In this document: piece by piece, positions 17,343 through 26,114 of the stretch
How positions within the stretch are numbered: position 1 is the first letter of the stretch
Layout: every line of letters begins with the position of its first letter
Assembly: GCF_015278255.1 (NCBI RefSeq)
Contig: NZ_JADIJC010000002.1
Span: forward strand, 395,601 to 459,600
Source of the DNA: Microbacterium hibisci
Lineage (GTDB): Bacteria > Actinomycetota > Actinomycetes > Actinomycetales > Microbacteriaceae
Length of the DNA stretch: 64,000 nt
Direction of reading: 5' to 3'
Translations under genes and position numbers: made by a program
The notes under the pieces: model-generated
The model's database searches: none
What the model saw: the letters and a program-made list of their open reading frames with translations, nothing else
What the model was told of the DNA's origin: nothing

Positions 17343-17894
17343 TCACGTGGTCGGCGCCGCCGGCTCTCCGTTCAGGGTGAAGAGCAGCTCGACCGAGTCG
17401 CCGGGCTCGAGCTCCTGGGTCGCGGCGCCTTCCTGCGCGTAGCCCCACTCGCCGTCCGCGGGCTTGACCCACAGCGACCAGTAGGCGAACGCAGCCGGCA
17501 TCGCCTCGCAGGTCTCGAAGTAGTCCGATCCGTCCTCGGCCGGGATCGCCTGGTCTTCGGCCGGCAGCCCGTTGACGCGGCAGACGACCTGGTCGCCGTA
17601 CTCCTCCGTGCCCTCGGTCTGCACCGCGGCGATCGAGAACGCGTCGGCGGCGAGGATGGCTTCGTCGGTGGTGACGCACCACTCGTCGAGGCTGCCGTTG
17701 TCGAGGGCCGAGCCGTCGACGATCACGGTGACGCCGGAGTCGCCCTCGCAGGCGCCGGTCTTGATCTCCGAGGTCGCGGCGTCCTCCGTGGGAGAGGGGG
17801 TCGACGTCGTCGCGGGTCCGCTCGCACAGCCGGCGAGGGAGAGGAGCAGGGCGGCGGCTGTCGCCGCGGTCAGGGCGCGAAGCTTCGAAGTCAC
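17343..17894 (-). CDS. Lipoprotein upstream of the ECF transporter
   Basis: 183 residues with a lipoprotein signal (LLLSLAGC, Cys near residue 23). The mature part has three or more Cys and ends in AYWSLWVKPADGEWGYAQEGAATQELEPGDSVELLF. This resembles the DUF4430/transcobalamin-like fold often found next to ECF S components, though the match is by eye and weak. It is one base from the transporter start, so it is first in that operon. A surface vitamin-binding role is inferred. TAGCCT on the minus strand ends 6 nt before the GTG start, indicating a leaderless transcript. Confidence 0.65.
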   Translation of the reverse strand: MTSKLRALTAATAAALLLSLAGCASGPATTSTPSPTEDAATSEIKTGACEGDSGVTVIVDGSALDNGSLDEWCVTTDEAILAADAFSIAAVQTEGTEEYGDQVVCRVNGLPAEDQAIPAEDGSDYFETCEAMPAAFAYWSLWVKPADGEWGYAQEGAATQELEPGDSVELLFTLNGEPAAPTT

Positions 17895-17969
17895 CTGTCA
17901 AGGCTAGAGCGGTCGGCGCTCGGGCACCGGCCGTGTGACGCCCGGCGGCGCCCGGCATAGGCTGGCCGG

Positions 17970-18878
17970 GTGAGCGTTTCGGAACTGTTCGATGAAACCG
18001 AGTGGCGCCCTGCGCCCGGTCAGCCGGACGGCGGCTACACCGACATCACCGCCCACGTCTCGCACGACGGCCGCATCGCGCGCATCGCGTTCCATCGTCC
18101 CGAGGTGCGCAACGCCTTCCGTCCCCACACCGTCGACGAGCTGTACCGCGCGCTCGACATCGCCCGGCAGGATCCCCGCATCGGCGTCGTGCTGCTCACC
18201 GGCAACGGACCCAGCGCGAAGGACGGCGGCTGGGCGTTCTGCTCGGGTGGCGACCAGCGCATCCGCGGGCGCGACGGGTACAAGTACTCCGACGACGAAG
18301 TCGCGGTGGCGGATCCGGCCCGCGCCGGGCGGCTCCACATCCTCGAGGTGCAGCGGCTCATCCGGTTCATGCCGAAAGTCGTCATCGCCGTGATCCCCGG
18401 CTGGGCGGCGGGCGGAGGTCACTCGCTCCACGTCGTGTGCGACCTGTCGATCGCGTCGGCCGAGCACGGGCGCTTCAAGCAGACCGACGCCGACGTCGGC
18501 TCGTTCGACGCCGGTTACGGCTCGGCGTATTTCGCACGGCAGATCGGGCAGAAGTTCGCGCGCGAGGTGTTCTTCCTCGCCGAGGAGTACTCCGCACAGC
18601 GGGCCTACGAGATGGGCGCCGTCAACCGCGTGGTGCCGCACGCCGACCTCGAGCGCGAGGCCGTCGCGATGGCGCGGACGATCCTGACGAAGTCGCCCAC
18701 CGCGATCCGCATGCTGAAGTTCGCGTTCAACGCCGTCGACGACGGGCTTGTCGGGCAGCAGGTGTTCGCCGGCGAGGTCACGCGCCTGGCGTACGGCACC
18801 GACGAGGCCGTCGAGGGCCGCGACTCGTTCCTCGAGAAGCGCGACCCGGACTGGTCGCCCTACCCCTGGCACTTCTGA
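17970..18878 (+). CDS. menB: 1,4-Dihydroxy-2-naphthoyl-CoA synthase
   Basis: 302 residues of the crotonase fold. ARIAFHRPEVRNAFRPHTVDEL and the CSGGDQRIRGRDGYKY loop are specific to MenB, and AVIPGWAAGGGHSLHVVCDLSIAS forms the oxyanion-hole region. It closes the ring of o-succinylbenzoyl-CoA in menaquinone synthesis. TAGGCT (17958-17963) ends 6 nt before the GTG start. menE follows 90 bp downstream on the same strand, so both may be co-transcribed or separated by the small hairpin between them. Confidence 0.96.
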   Translation: MSVSELFDETEWRPAPGQPDGGYTDITAHVSHDGRIARIAFHRPEVRNAFRPHTVDELYRALDIARQDPRIGVVLLTGNGPSAKDGGWAFCSGGDQRIRGRDGYKYSDDEVAVADPARAGRLHILEVQRLIRFMPKVVIAVIPGWAAGGGHSLHVVCDLSIASAEHGRFKQTDADVGSFDAGYGSAYFARQIGQKFAREVFFLAEEYSAQRAYEMGAVNRVVPHADLEREAVAMARTILTKSPTAIRMLKFAFNAVDDGLVGQQVFAGEVTRLAYGTDEAVEGRDSFLEKRDPDWSPYPWHF

Positions 18879-18908
18879 TGTCGCCCGCCCGTGCGGAGAT
18901 CTGCCGTT

Positions 18909-18928
18909 TCGCGGCTCCGGAACCGCGA
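18909..18928. terminator. Small hairpin between menB and menE
   Basis: TCGCGG and CCGCGA pair over an 8-nt loop in the menB-menE gap. The stem is only 6 bp with no U-run, so it may be a weak terminator or processing site. The GCGGAGATCTGC word just before it also resembles part of the palindrome inserted in the ECF gene. Confidence 0.3.
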
Positions 18929-18968
18929 CAGGGCAAGTCGCCGCACGTCCTGAGAGGGGAGAGGCGGC

Positions 18969-20123
18969 ATGAAGCTCGAACCGGTCGTCGGCGATGATCC
19001 GCGCGAGATCCTCCGGGCGCTCCGCGGTGCCCTCCACGGCGCCGGTCCGGCGCTCGGCCTCGGGCTGGTCAGCGGTCTTCCCGATGAGGTGCGCGCCGGC
19101 ACGGCGGTCGTCGTGACGACGTCGGGCTCGACCGGGGTGCCGAAGAGTGTCGCGCTCAGCCGCGACGCCCTCACCGCGAGTGCTCTGGCGACCGCAGACC
19201 GCATCGGCGACGGCGCGTGGCTGCTCGCGCTGCCGGCGAGCTACGTCGCCGGGCTGCAGGTTCTCGTCCGCTCGCTCGTCGCCGACCGCGAGCCCGCGAT
19301 CCTCGCGGGCGCCTTCACGCCGCAGGCCTTCGCGGCCGCCGCGCTCACGATGGCGTCTACCGAGGGTGGCGAGCGCGTGCCCTCCTTCACCTCGCTCGTG
19401 CCCGCGCAGCTGTCGCGGCTGCTCGACGCCGCCGACCACGATCCCGCCGTGCTGGCCGCGCTGCGCTCGTTCGAGACGATCCTCGTCGGCGGGCAGGCGC
19501 TGCCGGCGGCCACCCTCGAGCGCGCCGAGGCCGCGGGCGCGCGCATCGCCCGCACCTACGGCTCCACCGAGACGTGCGGCGGCTGCGTCTACGACGGCGT
19601 GCCGCTGCGCGGCGTGCGGGTGCGCATCGAGCGCGGCGAGGTGCAGGTGTCGGGCCCCGTCCTCGCCGACGGGTACCTCGGTGATCGGGAGCGGACGGAT
19701 GCCTCGTTCCTCCGCGATCCCGACGGCACGCGGTGGTATCGCACCGGTGATGCGGGGCTGTTCGAAGACGGTGTGCTGCGCGTCCGAGGCCGCCTCGACA
19801 ACGTCATCGTGTCGGGCGGCATCAACGTCTCGCTCGACCGTGTGGAGCGGATCGTCCGGGGCATTCCGGGGCTCGCGCTCGCCGTCGTCGTCGGCGTTCC
19901 CGACGAGCGGTGGGGCGAGGCATCCGTCATCGTCGCTTCACGTGGAGAGGCACTGCGCCGCAGCGAGTCCGTCCAGCTCGAAGAGGCGCGGGCCGCGGTG
20001 CAGACCGAGATCGGCGCGCACGCCCGTCCCTCGCGACTCGTGCTGGTCGACGAGCTGGTCACGCTGCCGTCGGGCAAACCCGACCGCGAGGCGATCCGCC
20101 GCGCGGTGATCGCGCTGCACTGA
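18969..20123 (+). CDS. menE: o-Succinylbenzoate-CoA ligase
   Basis: 384 residues, the short actinobacterial MenE form lacking much of the N-terminal lobe. ANL-superfamily motifs are present: phosphate loop TTSGSTGVPKSVALS, RTYGSTETCGG, the hinge region YRTGDAGLFEDGVLRVRGRLDNVIVSGG and the catalytic Lys in LPSGKPDREA. It activates o-succinylbenzoate as an acyl-adenylate and then CoA thioester for MenB. A purine-rich GAGAGG ribosome site precedes the ATG, so translation is leadered here. Confidence 0.94.
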   Translation: MKLEPVVGDDPREILRALRGALHGAGPALGLGLVSGLPDEVRAGTAVVVTTSGSTGVPKSVALSRDALTASALATADRIGDGAWLLALPASYVAGLQVLVRSLVADREPAILAGAFTPQAFAAAALTMASTEGGERVPSFTSLVPAQLSRLLDAADHDPAVLAALRSFETILVGGQALPAATLERAEAAGARIARTYGSTETCGGCVYDGVPLRGVRVRIERGEVQVSGPVLADGYLGDRERTDASFLRDPDGTRWYRTGDAGLFEDGVLRVRGRLDNVIVSGGINVSLDRVERIVRGIPGLALAVVVGVPDERWGEASVIVASRGEALRRSESVQLEEARAAVQTEIGAHARPSRLVLVDELVTLPSGKPDREAIRRAVIALH

Positions 20124-20251
20124 CCCGCCCGACCGAGGCGCCCCGACGCAGCCTGGCCGACGCGGCCTGGCCGACGCGGCCCCGGCGACCCGCCGGGACC
20201 GGCGCGGCCTCAGCAACCCGCCGGGACCGACGCGCCCGCCTTCGGCCGCCG

Positions 20252-20650
20252 TCAGGCTCGGTCGGGGTCGTCCGAACGCGCCGGACCGGTGTCGACGACG
20301 CAGAAGCGGTTGCCCTCCGTGTCTTCGAGCACCACCCAGTCGGCATCGTCGGGGTAGTCGTCCCAGTCGACCTCACGCGCGCCGAGCTCGAGCAGGCGAG
20401 CGATCTCGGCCTGCTGGTCCTCGGCGTAGAGGTCGAGGTGGATGCGGGGCGGATAGTGCTGCGGGTACCCCGTGACCGAGAGCGCGAGGCTCGCGCCCGG
20501 CCGGCTCCAGTGCTTCTTGTCGGGCGGGTCGAGGATCACCCAGTCGTCGCTCGGCTCGCTGCGGTTCACGTAGCCCAGCGCGGCGCGCCAGAAGTCGCCG
20601 GCTCGCTCGATGTCTTCGACGGTGAGGACGGTGGATCCGATGCTCAGCAT
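20252..20650 (-). CDS. VOC family (glyoxalase-like) protein
   Basis: 132 residues with two beta-alpha-beta-beta-beta halves of the vicinal-oxygen-chelate fold. It opens MLSIGSTVLTVEDIERAGDFWRAALGY, and the second half ends WVVLEDTEGNRFCVVDTG. These proteins are metal enzymes or drug-binding resistance proteins; no substrate can be assigned. I chose the ATG at 20650 because the fold starts there and a CAGGAT box lies 7 nt upstream; a much longer open frame upstream is non-coding. It is divergent from menA. Confidence 0.85.
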   Translation of the reverse strand: MLSIGSTVLTVEDIERAGDFWRAALGYVNRSEPSDDWVILDPPDKKHWSRPGASLALSVTGYPQHYPPRIHLDLYAEDQQAEIARLLELGAREVDWDDYPDDADWVVLEDTEGNRFCVVDTGPARSDDPDRA

Positions 20651-20694
20651 GCGCCCCATCCTGCGCCTCATCGCTGTCGCCCGCCACGGGGTTG

Positions 20695-20774
20695 CGCATG
20701 TCCCGATTTCGGTCGCACGGCGGCCGGGAAAGCGCTGACATCGGGACATGGCGGAGCGAAATCGGGACATGCGC
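20695..20774. repeat. 18-bp perfect inverted repeat in the VOC-menA divergent region
   Basis: GCGCATGTCCCGATTTCG (20695-20712) is exactly complementary to 20757-20774. A third partial copy (GACATCGGGACATGG, 20737-20751) sits between them. The site lies between divergent genes, 70 bp before the menA start. It could be an operator array, a cruciform or a mobile palindromic repeat. Not related to the two palindromes inside genes. Confidence 0.75.
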
Positions 20775-20842
20775 GGGCGCTGCACAGGACGCGGAGCGCG
20801 GCGAGCACGCGCCCAGGGACAGACCCCATATGATGTGCATTC

Positions 20843-21826
20843 GTGGCAGGAACCCCCAGCAAGAAGCGCAAGACGGCGGGCCCGAAGAAGCAGGCTCCCC
20901 GCGGAAACCCGCAGAAGGCGCACGTCTCGCGCGCACCGCAGCACGTCGAGAAGGCGACCGCCCGCGACTGGATCGGCGCGGCGCGTCTGCGCACCCTTCC
21001 GCTCGCGATCACGCCGGTGCTGGTCGGAACCGGCGCCGCGATCCTCGTCGCCGACCTCTTCCACTGGGTCATCGCGCTGTTCTGCCTGATCGTGTCGGTA
21101 TCGCTGCAGATCGGCGTCAACTACGCCAACGACTACAGCGACGGCATCCGCGGCACCGACGACCATCGCGTCGGTCCCGCGCGCCTGACGGCCAGCCGCA
21201 GGGCGAAGCCGCGCACCGTCCTGCTCGTGGCGCTCGCGTTCTTCGCCATCGCCGCGCTCGCGGGACTCGCCATCATCATCCGCACCCAGCAATGGTGGCT
21301 CCTCGCCGTCGGCGTCGTCTGCCTTCTCGCAGCGTGGTTCTACACCGGCGGCAAGCGCCCGTACGGCTACTACGGACTGGGCGAGCTCTTCGTCTTCGTG
21401 TTCTTCGGCCTGGTCGCGACACTCGGCACCACGTGGGTGCAGGCGTTCGCGCTTCCGCAGGAGGCGTGGTTCGGCGCCGTGGGCGTCGGCCTCATCGCGT
21501 GCGCGGTGCTGCTCGCGAACAACCTCCGCGACATCGATCAGGACCGCGTGGCCGGCAAGAAGACCCTGACCGTTCTCATCGGGCGCACCGCGACGCGCTG
21601 GCTCTTCACCGTCTTCCTGCTCGCGGCGTTCGCCATCGCGGTCTTCCTGGCGTGGATCGGCTACCCGATCGCGTGGCTCACCCTGCTGGCGCTGCTGGCG
21701 GGCCTGCCGGCGATGCTCATCGTCTGGACCTACCGCGATCCGCGCGAGCTGGTCGTGGCCCTCGGGCTCACCTCCCTCACGTCGGTCGCGTACGGCGCGT
21801 TCCTCATGTGGGCCTTCATCGGCTGA
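20843..21826 (+). CDS. menA: 1,4-Dihydroxy-2-naphthoate polyprenyltransferase
   Basis: 327 residues of the UbiA family, with a basic 40-residue cytosolic start and about nine membrane spans. The two Asp-rich, Mg-diphosphate-binding motifs are NDYSDGIRGTD and NNLRDIDQDRVAGKKTL. It attaches the polyprenyl tail to DHNA in the membrane. TATGAT (20829-20834) lies 8 nt before the GTG start, so the leader is very short or absent. The tail donor is presumably made by the synthase at 32088. Confidence 0.95.
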   Translation: MAGTPSKKRKTAGPKKQAPRGNPQKAHVSRAPQHVEKATARDWIGAARLRTLPLAITPVLVGTGAAILVADLFHWVIALFCLIVSVSLQIGVNYANDYSDGIRGTDDHRVGPARLTASRRAKPRTVLLVALAFFAIAALAGLAIIIRTQQWWLLAVGVVCLLAAWFYTGGKRPYGYYGLGELFVFVFFGLVATLGTTWVQAFALPQEAWFGAVGVGLIACAVLLANNLRDIDQDRVAGKKTLTVLIGRTATRWLFTVFLLAAFAIAVFLAWIGYPIAWLTLLALLAGLPAMLIVWTYRDPRELVVALGLTSLTSVAYGAFLMWAFIG

Positions 21827-21863
21827 GAACGGATGCCGCGACCCCGCGTCGCTCGCCGGTTCG

Positions 21864-22413
21864 GGGCGTTTCGTCTCGCTCGTTCCTCGCTCGCTCAACG
21901 GGCGGGATACGGTGACCACCGGTCGTTGAGCGGAGGGCGCTCTGGCGTCCGCAGACGAAACGCCTCGAGCCTTGTGTTGCTCGCCGGTTCGGGGCGTTTC
22001 GTCTCGCTCGTTCCTCGCTCGCTCAACGGCCGGGATACCGGTGGCCACCGGTCGTTGAGCGGAGGGCGCTCTGGCGCCCGCAGACGAAACGCCACGGGCG
22101 TTCGGTCATCGTCGAGTTCGCTCAACGGCCGGGGATACGGTGGCCACCCGTCGTTGAGCGGAGGGCGCTCTGGCGCCCGCAGACGAAACGCCACGGGCGT
22201 TCGGTCATCGTCGAGTTCGCTCAACGGCCGGGATACGGTGACCACCGGTCGTTGAGCGGAGGGCGCTCTGGCGCCCGCAGACGAAACGCCTCGAGCCTTG
22301 TGTCGTCGCCGGTTCGGGGCGTTTCGTCTCGCTCGTTCCTCGCTCGCTCAACGGCCGGAGACCAGCCCGGGTTCGGGGCGTGTCGCGCACGGTGACCACC
22401 GGTCGCTGAGCGG
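21864..22413. repeat. Array of five palindromic repeat units
   Basis: This fills the 603-bp gap between convergent menA and the DUF4229 gene. Each unit has a left arm (GGCGTTTCGTCT to CGCTCAACG), a loop around GGATACGGTGACCACCGG, and a right arm (CGTTGAGCG to AGACGAAACGCC). Right arms start near 21924, 22053, 22152 and 22250; full left arms start near 21864, 21992 and 22318, and shortened left arms near 22096 and 22195. The fifth unit has only a decayed right arm. Terminal 12 bp of the arms pair perfectly. Nothing else is visible in the gap. Confidence 0.9.
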
Positions 22414-22429
22414 CGGCGGGCCGGGACGG

Positions 22430-22735
22430 TCAGGGGCGGGGGCCGGGCGCCTCGGTGTCGGGGGCGGCGGGAGCGGCGGCGTCGGCCGCGGCATCCTCGG
22501 CGTCCTCGTCCGAGACGGGGCGCGCCTGCGCGCGGCGCTCGCCGAGACCGGCGGTGGCGTCGGCGAGGGGCTTGCGCAGGAAGAGGACCGACAGGCTCAA
22601 GCCGATGAGTGCGGCGAAGATCGCGGCGAGCCAGTAGTACTCGCGCAGGATCGGGAACAGCATCATGATGCCGAACGGCACGAGGAAGGCCAGCAGCCGC
22701 AGCACCGAGTAGACGATGGCAGAGCGCGCTTTCAC
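22430..22735 (-). CDS. DUF4229 family small membrane protein
   Basis: 101 residues: two membrane segments (about 8-28 and 34-52) followed by an acidic, Ala/Pro-rich cytosolic tail. YSVLRLLAFLVPFGIMMLFP and LSVLFLRKPLADAT are typical of the actinobacterial DUF4229 family, whose function is unknown and which is frequently located in the men region. TAGGAT on the minus strand ends 6 nt before the GTG start. Confidence 0.8.
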   Translation of the reverse strand: MKARSAIVYSVLRLLAFLVPFGIMMLFPILREYYWLAAIFAALIGLSLSVLFLRKPLADATAGLGERRAQARPVSDEDAEDAAADAAAPAAPDTEAPGPRP

Positions 22736-22837
22736 CTGTCCATCCTACGTTCGCCCGCCGGGCGTGCCAGGCGACGGTTGCGTCACGGAGCGCGCCGGGA
22801 CCGCCCACGCCGGGCCTCGCCCGCCTAGGATGGGAAG

Positions 22838-23344
22838 ATGCCTCGGGTGCTGTTGATTCTGGCCCTGGTGGCGACCGCGTTCTGGGTCTTCACCATCGTC
22901 GATTGCGCGGTCCAGCACCCGTCCCGTCACCGCGGCGTGAGCAAGCCGGTCTGGATCCTCATCGTCGTCCTCATCCCCGTCCTCGGCGGCATCCTCTGGC
23001 TTCTGGTCGGTCGTGCGCGCAAGTCGACAGCAGCCACTCGGCGCGCGCCGGACGACGACCCGGAGTTCCTCGGGCGCATCGGCACGCTGAGCGACCAGGA
23101 CGAGCGCATCCGGCGCCTCGAGGAGGAGCTCGCCCAGCTCGACTCCGAGGACGACGACCCGCGCTGGCACCCCCCGGCGGGACCTGCGGCATCCGACGAC
23201 ACCACCGCCCCCGGCGCCCCCACACCGGGCAGCGCGGCAGCCGGCGGCACCGTCACGCCCGGAACCCCGCCGCCCGCGAAGCCGCCGGTCCGCCCCGCAG
23301 AGGGCGACGACGACGCTCGCGGCCAGCGCGGAGCCCTCGGCTGA
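22838..23344 (+). CDS. PLDc_N-domain membrane protein
   Basis: 168 residues. The first 60 form two membrane helices of the phospholipase-D-nuclease N-terminal type (FWVFTIVDCAVQHPSRHRGVSKPVWILIVVLIPVLGGILWLLVGR). The rest is a cytosolic tail with a short coiled-coil stretch (DQDERIRRLEEELAQLD) and a Pro/Ala-rich end. No nuclease domain is present, so it is only an anchor. The stop is one base before menD, so they form an operon. TAGGAT ends 6 nt before the ATG. Confidence 0.85.
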   Translation: MPRVLLILALVATAFWVFTIVDCAVQHPSRHRGVSKPVWILIVVLIPVLGGILWLLVGRARKSTAATRRAPDDDPEFLGRIGTLSDQDERIRRLEEELAQLDSEDDDPRWHPPAGPAASDDTTAPGAPTPGSAAAGGTVTPGTPPPAKPPVRPAEGDDDARGQRGALG

Positions 23345-23345
23345 C

Positions 23346-25175
23346 GTGAGCGACGCCCCTCGCGCCGGCGGCGCGGCCGAGTCCGACGCCGCGCCGGCGA
23401 CCGACGCCGCCGCGGCGCTGCTGTGCCGGCTCGTCGAGCTGGGAGTGCGGCACGTCGTCCTCAGCCCGGGATCGCGCTCGCAATCCCTGGCCCTCGTCGC
23501 CGCCGAGCTCGAGCGCCGCGGTGCCCTCCGTCTGCACGTGCGGATCGACGAGCGCGTCGCGGGCTTCACCGCTCTCGGCATCGGCCGGGAGACACGGATG
23601 CCGGCGGCCGTGGTCTGCACGTCGGGCACGGCGGTCGCGAACCTCCTGCCGGCCGCTCTCGAAGCCCACCACGCCGGCGTCCCGCTGCTGCTCCTCACCG
23701 CCGACCGGCCGCCGGAGCTGCGCGGAGTCGGCGCCAACCAGACGACACGCCAGCCGGGGATGTTCGCCCCTACGGTGCGCCTCGAGGCCGATGTGCCGGT
23801 GCCGGAGGCCGTCGATCCCGACGGCACGCGCGAGCAGAGCGCGATGCTGCGGCTGCTCGCCGACGACGCCGTGGCCGCCGCGCTCGGCGCCGGCACGAGA
23901 TCGCCCGGACCGGTCCACCTCAACCTCCCGTACCGCGAGCCGCTCTCGGGGGTGCTGCCCGCGTGGATGGGCGTGCCCGCCGCCGAGCTCGACACCGCGA
24001 TCGACGACGACCCCGACGGTCCGCCGGTCGAGCCGGAGGCGGAGGACGAGGCATCCGGCGCCCTCTATCAGGGCGGGGGCGGGATCGGCGAGTCCGACGT
24101 TCCGACGGAGCCGGAGGACGCACCACACGTGCTCGAGCGCGGGCCGCGCACCGTCGTGCTCGCGGGCGCCGACGCCGGCGCGGATGCCGAGGAGCTCGCC
24201 CACGTCGGCGGCTGGCCGCTGATCGCCGAGATCGTCAGCGGCGCCCGCTACGGGCGCCAGGTCGTGCACGGCTACCGGACACTGCTGCGCGACGAGAGCC
24301 TCGGCGGCCGCATCGAACGCGTCGTCGTGCTCGGCCACCCGACGCTGAGCCGCGAGGCCGCCGCGCTGCTGTCGGATCCCGCGGTCGAGGTCATCGCCGT
24401 GCGCGGCCCGGGCGAGCCGCTCAACCTCAACGGCGCGACCGTCGCCGCCGACCGGATCGCGGTGGCCACCGGCGACCCCGACCGCGTGTGGCTCGGTGAA
24501 TGGATGCAGGCGTCGCGCGCGGCATCCGTCGATCTCACGCCGCCCGCTCCCGACGCCGACGGCCTCGCGTCGGCGGTGCCGGGGGAGCGGCTCGGCGCGA
24601 TCGCAGCCGAACTCGGCGTCATCCGTGCGCCACTCGATCGCGCCGGTCTCGTGGACGCCGTGTGGCGGGCGACGTGGCCGCACGACCGGCTCGTGTTCGG
24701 CTCGTCCCGGCTCGTGCGCGTGGCCGACCTGCTGCTGCCCGGCAAGAAGGTGCCGGTGCACTCGAACCGGGGTCTCGCCGGCATCGACGGCACCATCGCG
24801 ACGGCCACCGGCATCGCGCTGGCGAGCCAGGCCGCGGGCGGCCCGGGCGTGACGCGCGTCGTGCTCGGCGACCTCGCGGTGCTGCACGACGTGGGCGCGC
24901 TGCTGCTGCCGCCGCACGAGGACGAGCCGCGACTGCAGCTCATCGTCGGCAACGACGGCGGCGGCACGATCTTCGACGGGCTCGAGGTCGCCGCCGTGGC
25001 GGGCTCGGACGTCATGGACCGCGTGCTCTACACGCCCCACGCTGTGCGCCTCGAGCAGCTGGCGACGGCGTACGGCTGGGAGTATCGCCGTGTCACGACC
25101 CGGTCGGCGCTGGATCAGGCGCTCACGTCTCCGGTGGGCGGGCGGCAGCTGATCGAGGTTCCGCTCGAGCGCTGA
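23346..25175 (+). CDS. menD: 2-Succinyl-5-enolpyruvyl-6-hydroxy-3-cyclohexene-1-carboxylate synthase
   Basis: 609 residues of a ThDP-dependent MenD, which joins isochorismate and 2-oxoglutarate. Visible are the N-terminal VLSPGSRSQSLALVA, the activating Glu region RIDERVAGFTALGIGRET, TSGTAVANLLPAALEAHHA, and the C-terminal ThDP/Mg part LGDLAVLHDVGALLLP followed by VGNDGGGTIFDGLE. It starts with GTG one base after the PLDc_N gene. Residues about 215-265 include an acidic, poorly conserved loop longer than in many MenD proteins. Confidence 0.95.
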   Translation: MSDAPRAGGAAESDAAPATDAAAALLCRLVELGVRHVVLSPGSRSQSLALVAAELERRGALRLHVRIDERVAGFTALGIGRETRMPAAVVCTSGTAVANLLPAALEAHHAGVPLLLLTADRPPELRGVGANQTTRQPGMFAPTVRLEADVPVPEAVDPDGTREQSAMLRLLADDAVAAALGAGTRSPGPVHLNLPYREPLSGVLPAWMGVPAAELDTAIDDDPDGPPVEPEAEDEASGALYQGGGGIGESDVPTEPEDAPHVLERGPRTVVLAGADAGADAEELAHVGGWPLIAEIVSGARYGRQVVHGYRTLLRDESLGGRIERVVVLGHPTLSREAAALLSDPAVEVIAVRGPGEPLNLNGATVAADRIAVATGDPDRVWLGEWMQASRAASVDLTPPAPDADGLASAVPGERLGAIAAELGVIRAPLDRAGLVDAVWRATWPHDRLVFGSSRLVRVADLLLPGKKVPVHSNRGLAGIDGTIATATGIALASQAAGGPGVTRVVLGDLAVLHDVGALLLPPHEDEPRLQLIVGNDGGGTIFDGLEVAAVAGSDVMDRVLYTPHAVRLEQLATAYGWEYRRVTTRSALDQALTSPVGGRQLIEVPLER

Positions 25176-25250
25176 GCCGCGGCATCCGTTGTGCGAAATC
25201 CGTGCGCGCGGGCGCGGCTCGCTGCGCGGATCTTCCGCCATGATTGCTCC

Positions 25251-26114
25251 ATGATCGCCTCGAGTCAGAAGCATTGGAGCGGCGACGTCGCCGACCTCCT
25301 CCGAGTGGGCGAGGGCTTCGTCCTCGCCGATGTCGACACCCGTTCGACGCCGGGATACGAGAAAGACAAGGCGCACGCCGCCTCCGACCTGGAGGCGGGC
25401 GCGGCGCAGCTCGACGAGTACCAGGAGCGCCTGTACGCACGCAGCCGCGTGGATGCGACCGATGCCTCCGTGCTGCTGGTGCTGCAGGCGATGGACTCGG
25501 CGGGCAAGGGCGGCATCATCCGCCACGTCGTCGGCTCGGTGGATCCCCAGGGCATCGCCCTGTCGGCGTTCAAGAAGCCGACCGACGAAGAGCTCGAGCA
25601 CGACTTCCTGTGGCGGATCAAGCAGAGGCTTCCCGCCTCGGGCATGATCGGCGTCTTCGACCGCTCGCACTACGAGGACGTGCTCATCGGCCGGGTGCGG
25701 CAGCTCGCCTCGGAGCAGGAGATCGAGCGCCGCTACGCCGCGATCAACGACTTCGAGCGCCAGCTGACCGATTCCGGCACGCGGGTCGTGAAGGTCATGC
25801 TGCACATCTCTCCCGACGAGCAGAAGAAGCGCCTGATGCGCCGTCTGAACCGCCTCGACAAGCACTGGAAGTACAACCCGACCGACGTCGACGAGCGTGA
25901 GCTGTGGCCGGCGTACATGGCGGCGTACCAGACCGTCTTCGAGCGGACGTCGACCGCGCACGCCCCGTGGTTCGTCGTGCCCGCCGACCACAAGTGGTAC
26001 GCCCGGCTCGCGGTGCAGAACCTGCTGCTCGAGGCGCTCGAGGAGATCAACCCGCAGTGGCCGAAGGCGACGTTCGACGTCGAGGCCGAGAAGCAGCGGC
26101 TCGCCGCGACCTGA
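25251..26114 (+). CDS. PPK2-family polyphosphate:nucleotide phosphotransferase
   Basis: 287 residues. Walker A-type loop VLQAMDSAGKGGIIRHV, the lid helix with KRLMRRL, and FDRSHYEDVLIGRV (Walker B region, catalytic Asp) define PPK2. It transfers phosphate between polyphosphate and nucleoside mono- or diphosphates. A GTG 60 bp upstream is possible, but I chose ATG 25251: the family start is here and CATGAT ends 6 nt upstream, giving a leaderless start. Which class (AMP- or ADP-phosphorylating) cannot be set by eye. Confidence 0.9.
   Translation: MIASSQKHWSGDVADLLRVGEGFVLADVDTRSTPGYEKDKAHAASDLEAGAAQLDEYQERLYARSRVDATDASVLLVLQAMDSAGKGGIIRHVVGSVDPQGIALSAFKKPTDEELEHDFLWRIKQRLPASGMIGVFDRSHYEDVLIGRVRQLASEQEIERRYAAINDFERQLTDSGTRVVKVMLHISPDEQKKRLMRRLNRLDKHWKYNPTDVDERELWPAYMAAYQTVFERTSTAHAPWFVVPADHKWYARLAVQNLLLEALEEINPQWPKATFDVEAEKQRLAAT

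Noticed and set aside
20252..22048. 598-codon form of the VOC protein reaching into the repeat array
   Set aside because: The upstream part lies opposite menA and the array; the VOC fold begins at codon 20650, which has its own -10.
21864..22413. CRISPR array
   Set aside because: Units are palindromic and long with non-unique spacers, spacing is uneven (about 98-129 bp), and there are no cas genes.
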